DNA from: Streptococcus equi subsp. equi
GTDB lineage: Bacteria > Bacillota > Bacilli > Lactobacillales > Streptococcaceae
Direction of reading: 5' to 3'
Assembly: GCA_900637675.1 (NCBI GenBank)
Contig: LR134389.1
Location: 2,189,417 to 2,253,416 of the forward strand
DNA length: 64,000 nucleotides
Under the pieces are notes generated by a model. It saw only the letters and a list, made by a program, of their open reading frames with translations, had not been told where the DNA came from and searched no databases. A program made the translations under genes and the position numbers. Shown piece after piece: positions 60,964-64,000 of this stretch. Every line of letters starts with the position of its first letter. Position 1 is the first letter of the stretch.

Positions 60964-61443
60964 CTATTTATGATATGGACTGCCTTGTTGAATCATAAAA
61001 GCACGATAAACCTGCTCGATTAAAACCAAACGCATCAATTGATGAGGTAAGGTCAATAGGCCAAAGCTCATCAATAAATTAGCCCTATTTTTAATGGATT
61101 GATCCAAACCAAGACTCCCACCAATGACAAAGGCAATGTCTGAATAGCCTTTTACAGTGACCTCTGATAGTAGATGACTAAACTGTTCTGATGCCAATTG
61201 CTTGCCCTCTATTGCCAAAGCAATTACAAAATCACGCTGACCAAGCTTTTTCTTGATCCTGTCAGCCTCCTTAGCCATAATCTGCTGTTTTTCAGCATGG
61301 CTAGCCTTATCAGGTGTTTTTTCATCTGCTAATTCAATGATATCACATTGGCAAAAGCGAGACAGTCTTTTTTGGTATTCTGCAATCCCATCTCTTAAAT
61401 ACGCTTCTTTTAATTTTCCGACACAAATAAGCTTTATTTTCAT
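60964..61443 (-). CDS. rlmH: 23S rRNA (pseudouridine-1915-N3) methyltransferase RlmH
   Basis: A 159-residue SPOUT enzyme: [26 protein letters not shown] at the N-terminus, the SAM-binding knot [15 protein letters not shown] at about 101-115, and the family C-terminus [24 protein letters not shown]. It modifies helix 69 of 23S rRNA. It faces away from htrA; the intergenic region between them holds DnaA-box-like sites. Confidence 0.96.
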   Translation of the reverse strand: MKIKLICVGKLKEAYLRDGIAEYQKRLSRFCQCDIIELADEKTPDKASHAEKQQIMAKEADRIKKKLGQRDFVIALAIEGKQLASEQFSHLLSEVTVKGYSDIAFVIGGSLGLDQSIKNRANLLMSFGLLTLPHQLMRLVLIEQVYRAFMIQQGSPYHK

Positions 61444-61480
61444 ATCCTTATTGTACCATAATCAACTCTTTTTACACAAC

Positions 61481-61575
61481 TTATCCACATGTTGATTTCT
61501 TATTTTCTTTATATAAACCCTTTTCTACAGCCTTTTTAGTATAGTCCTGAAAAGTTTTCCACAAGTTGTGGATTA
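61481..61575. other. DnaA boxes in the rlmH-htrA gap
   Basis: A perfect TTATCCACA (61481-61489), TTTTCCACA (61555-61563) and inverted TGTGGATTA (61567-61575). They form an outlying cluster about 2.3 kb from the main one. Confidence 0.75.
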
Positions 61576-61652
61576 CTTTTCTTTTTTATGGTTTTAAGGT
61601 ATAATTAAGTGAGGTTTTATATCCTATGTGAAAACCATTCGGAGGTGATTTT

Positions 61653-62876
61653 GTGTTAAAATCAAAAAATATATTGAAGCCCTTATGGGTTTTAGCCATT
61701 GGATTTTTAGGGGGCTTATTAGCTGCCTTAGTTGTTAATGGATTTAGTCAGAATTCTCTAACATCTTCAAATGCAAAGGGAGCAACGACAACAAGCAACG
61801 TCAGCTTTAATAATACAACTGATACAACAAAGGCTGTTAAGGTGGTTCAAGATGCTGTAGTGTCTGTTATTAACTATCAAAAGGCTGCTTCGCCTGCCAT
61901 TTCAAATCCTTACATCAATCTTTTCGGAGAAGAAAATGATACCTCAGCAGTACAAAAAGAGGACGAGCTAAGCATACACAGTGAAGGTTCGGGTGTTGTC
62001 TACAAAAAAGAAGGTAATACTGCTTATCTTGTAACCAACAATCATGTTATTGAGGGAGCTCAACGAATTGAAATTTTAACAGCAGACGGCTCTAAGATCG
62101 TTGGAGAACTAGTTGGTGCAGACACTTATTCTGACCTAGCTGTTGTCAAAGTTGCTGCTGATAAAATCAAAACAATAGCCAAATTTGCAGATTCAACCAA
62201 AATTAATGTTGGAGAGGTAGCCATTGCAATTGGTAGTCCTCTTGGAACAAAATATGCCAACTCAGTGACAGAAGGGATTGTTTCAAGTCTAAGCCGTACA
62301 GTCACTTCAAGAAATGAGGCAGGCGAGACCATCTCAACAAATGCTATCCAAACTGATGCTGCTATCAATCCAGGTAATTCAGGTGGACCACTCATCAATA
62401 TTGAAGGCCAGGTTATTGGTATCAACTCAAGTAAAATATCCTCAACACCTACTGGTAGCGGCGGAGCCATTGAGGGAATTGGCTTTGCTATTCCATCAAG
62501 CGATGTTGTCACCATTATTAACCAACTAGAGTCTAACGGAGCTGTTATCAGACCAGCCTTAGGCATTACAATGGTAAACTTAAGTAATCTATCAACCAAT
62601 GCATTGATTCAATTGAATATTCCAACAAGCGTTACCAGCGGTGTTGTCGTAGCCTCTACTCAAGATGGCATGCCTGCTCTTGGTAAATTGGAGCAGTATG
62701 ATGTCATTACTGAGGTTGACGGTAAAGAAGTCAGCTCAATTAGTGACCTACAAAGTGTCTTATATAGTCATGAGATTAACGACACCATTAAGGTAACCTT
62801 CTACAGAGGAACTGCTAAGAAGAAAGTTGACATCAAATTAACAAAAACAACTAAGGATCTAACTAAAAAGCAGTAA
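61653..62876 (+). CDS. htrA: HtrA/DegP-type surface serine protease
   Basis: A 407-residue protein starting at GTG with CGGAGGTGA upstream. One N-terminal membrane anchor (about 8-28) is followed by a trypsin-like domain with H in [10 protein letters not shown] in YSDLAVVKV and S in NPGNSGGPL, then one PDZ domain (about 300-395). It degrades misfolded secreted proteins at the cell surface and affects toxin maturation and stress tolerance in streptococci. It is always next to parB and oriC in this genus. Confidence 0.96.
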   Translation: MLKSKNILKPLWVLAIGFLGGLLAALVVNGFSQNSLTSSNAKGATTTSNVSFNNTTDTTKAVKVVQDAVVSVINYQKAASPAISNPYINLFGEENDTSAVQKEDELSIHSEGSGVVYKKEGNTAYLVTNNHVIEGAQRIEILTADGSKIVGELVGADTYSDLAVVKVAADKIKTIAKFADSTKINVGEVAIAIGSPLGTKYANSVTEGIVSSLSRTVTSRNEAGETISTNAIQTDAAINPGNSGGPLINIEGQVIGINSSKISSTPTGSGGAIEGIGFAIPSSDVVTIINQLESNGAVIRPALGITMVNLSNLSTNALIQLNIPTSVTSGVVVASTQDGMPALGKLEQYDVITEVDGKEVSSISDLQSVLYSHEINDTIKVTFYRGTAKKKVDIKLTKTTKDLTKKQ

Positions 62877-62995
62877 ACATTGGGTATCCCCGTGAGATTG
62901 AGTCCGAGACGATGGTCGCGGGCTCTTGCTCTTTTATCCCGTATGTATCTCTAATAACCGTTAAGCTACCACTATTTCCCTTTTGAGAGGCTTAT

Positions 62996-63768
62996 ATGAC
63001 AGAAATCCTAATGCACATTCCTATCGAGGATATTGTGGCAAATCCTTATCAACCACGTCTTCAATTTAATCAAAAAGAGCTTGAAGAGCTGGCACATTCC
63101 ATTCAGGCTAATGGTTTGATTCAACCAATCATTGTCAGAAAATCTGATGTATTTGGCTATGAATTAGTCGCTGGAGAACGACGCTTTAAAGCAGCCAAGC
63201 TGGCAGGACTTCAAAAGATTCCAGCAATTGTTAAGGAAATCTCTACTCTTGAGAGCATGCAGCAGGCCATCGTAGAAAACCTACAGCGCTCAAATTTAAA
63301 TGCTATTGAAGAGGCTAAGGCCTATCAATTACTTATTGATAAAAATAAGATGACCCATGAGGACATCGCGACATACATGGGAAAATCACGCCCTTATATC
63401 AGCAACACCATCAGACTGCTGCAATTACCAGACGTTATTAGACAAGCGATTGAGGACGGTACCATTAGCGCCGGCCATGCAAGAGCTTTATTATCCTTGT
63501 CAACACCAAAAGAGCAGGAGCTTTATTTTCACAACATTCTGGATCAAGGCTTAAGCGTTAGGCAAATCGAACAGCTGGTAAAGACTAAGCATCCCCCAAA
63601 AAAAGAAACAAACATAAAACCATTTTTGTGAAGTCTTTAGAAAAAGAGCTCTCAAAATCATTAGGATTACCTGTGGCATTGTCTCTCCAAAAAAATGACA
63701 GTGGGCAGCTGCAACTGTCATTTTCAAACCAAGAAGAATTGAACAGAATTATCAACAAGTTGCTTTAG
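62996..63768 (+). CDS. parB: Chromosome-partitioning protein ParB, frameshifted as written
   Basis: About 257 residues when repaired. N-terminal CTPase/ParB domain (IPIEDIVANPYQPRLQFNQKELEEL, then GYELVAGERRFKAAKLAGL), central helix-turn-helix (MTHEDIATYMGKSRPYISNTIRLLQLP), C-terminal dimer domain LSFSNQEELNRIINKLL. The first frame stops at 63631; a sixth T in the T5 run 63623-63627 joins KPFF to VKSLEKELSKSLGLP. It binds parS (60944) and loads SMC at the origin. Confidence 0.92.
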
Positions 63769-63789
63769 CTTGTTGATTGTCTGTTTTTT
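63753..63789 (+). terminator. parB terminator
   Basis: CAACAAG and CTTGTTG flank a 9-base loop overlapping the stop codon; a T run follows a few bases later. Confidence 0.6.
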
Positions 63790-63797
63790 TTATTCAG

Positions 63798-63986
63798 TTT
63801 TCCACAAGAGAAATGGGGCTAAAACCTTTTATCACAAGGCTTTCTCTTTTTTCCACAAGTTGTGGAAAACTATCTTACACATTGTGTATTTTATCTCCAC
63901 AGCTTGTGGGTAAGTCTAAAATAATCCTTGATCCTTTGTGGAAAACTATCTTTATTTATGATAGAATGGTTCTAGAATTATCCACA
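63798..63986. other. oriC DnaA-box cluster upstream of dnaA
   Basis: Boxes or close variants: TTTTCCACA (63798, 63849), TGTGGAAAA (63861, 63937), TGTGGGTAA (63905) and perfect TTATCCACA (63978). They occur in both orientations in an AT-rich stretch that ends with an AAGAAGGAA ribosome-binding-like sequence at the window edge, where dnaA is expected to start. Confidence 0.88.
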
Positions 63987-64000
63987 AGAAGGAATCTCGT

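Overview
This window looks like a low-GC pyogenic Streptococcus chromosome running up to oriC. The most likely species is S. equi (subsp. equi or zooepidemicus), at moderate confidence. The basis is the conserved order recF, guaB, trpS, rlmH, htrA, parB and then DnaA boxes at the right edge (dnaA itself lies just outside), two LPXTG M-like surface proteins, and several IS3-family elements. Species assignment is inference, because no search was possible.

Layout. 1-320: end of rpmF, and rpmG. 378-1776: a two-gene locus on the minus strand that reads as a RelA/SpoT-like toxin (toxSAS) with a Panacea (DUF4065) antitoxin. 2182-15387: two M-like genes sharing about 1.2 kb of apparently identical sequence in direct orientation. 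Between them lie a ComP-like histidine kinase with an N-terminal PDZ-like segment, a LuxR-type response regulator, an AvrD-family biosynthetic protein, a P-loop kinase-like ATPase split by an IS3 element, and a MacB/FtsX-type ABC exporter. 15804-23868: a DUF368 (PopT-type) membrane protein, a NUDIX hydrolase split by a second IS3 copy, a PadR-HAAS/DUF4097 operon, and a YhgE/Pip membrane protein divergent from a TetR regulator. 24075-45800: housekeeping genes (rpsD, veg, dnaB-rplI-gdpP, mnmG, mnmA, sdaAB-sdaAA, a lysozyme-like protein, ecfA1-ecfA2-ecfT, pgsA, rodZ-like, two M16 peptidase-like proteins, yaaA, recF and a sugar transporter). 45971-51095: an N-terminal lipase with a long helical C-terminal part, preceded by three paralogous small membrane proteins, resembling a type VII secreted 'reverse' lipase toxin with immunity genes. 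A third IS3 copy sits in one paralogue. 51476-63768: guaB, trpS with a T-box leader, yitT, an ABC-F gene, a yfhO-like gene, three tRNAs, a parS site, rlmH, htrA and parB, ending in DnaA boxes.

Reading-frame quality is a main caveat. Eleven coding breaks (one M-like gene, avrD, the ABC ATPase, the lysozyme-like gene, ecfT, an M16 gene, the lipase, three in yfhO, and parB) are each repaired by adding one A or T to an existing A/T run. All have the same sign and they include conserved genes. This pattern fits systematic homopolymer under-calling in the assembly better than real gene decay, so those genes are given as full-length CDSs with the break stated. The IS insertions are different: two of the three have clean 3-bp target duplications and are real gene disruptions.
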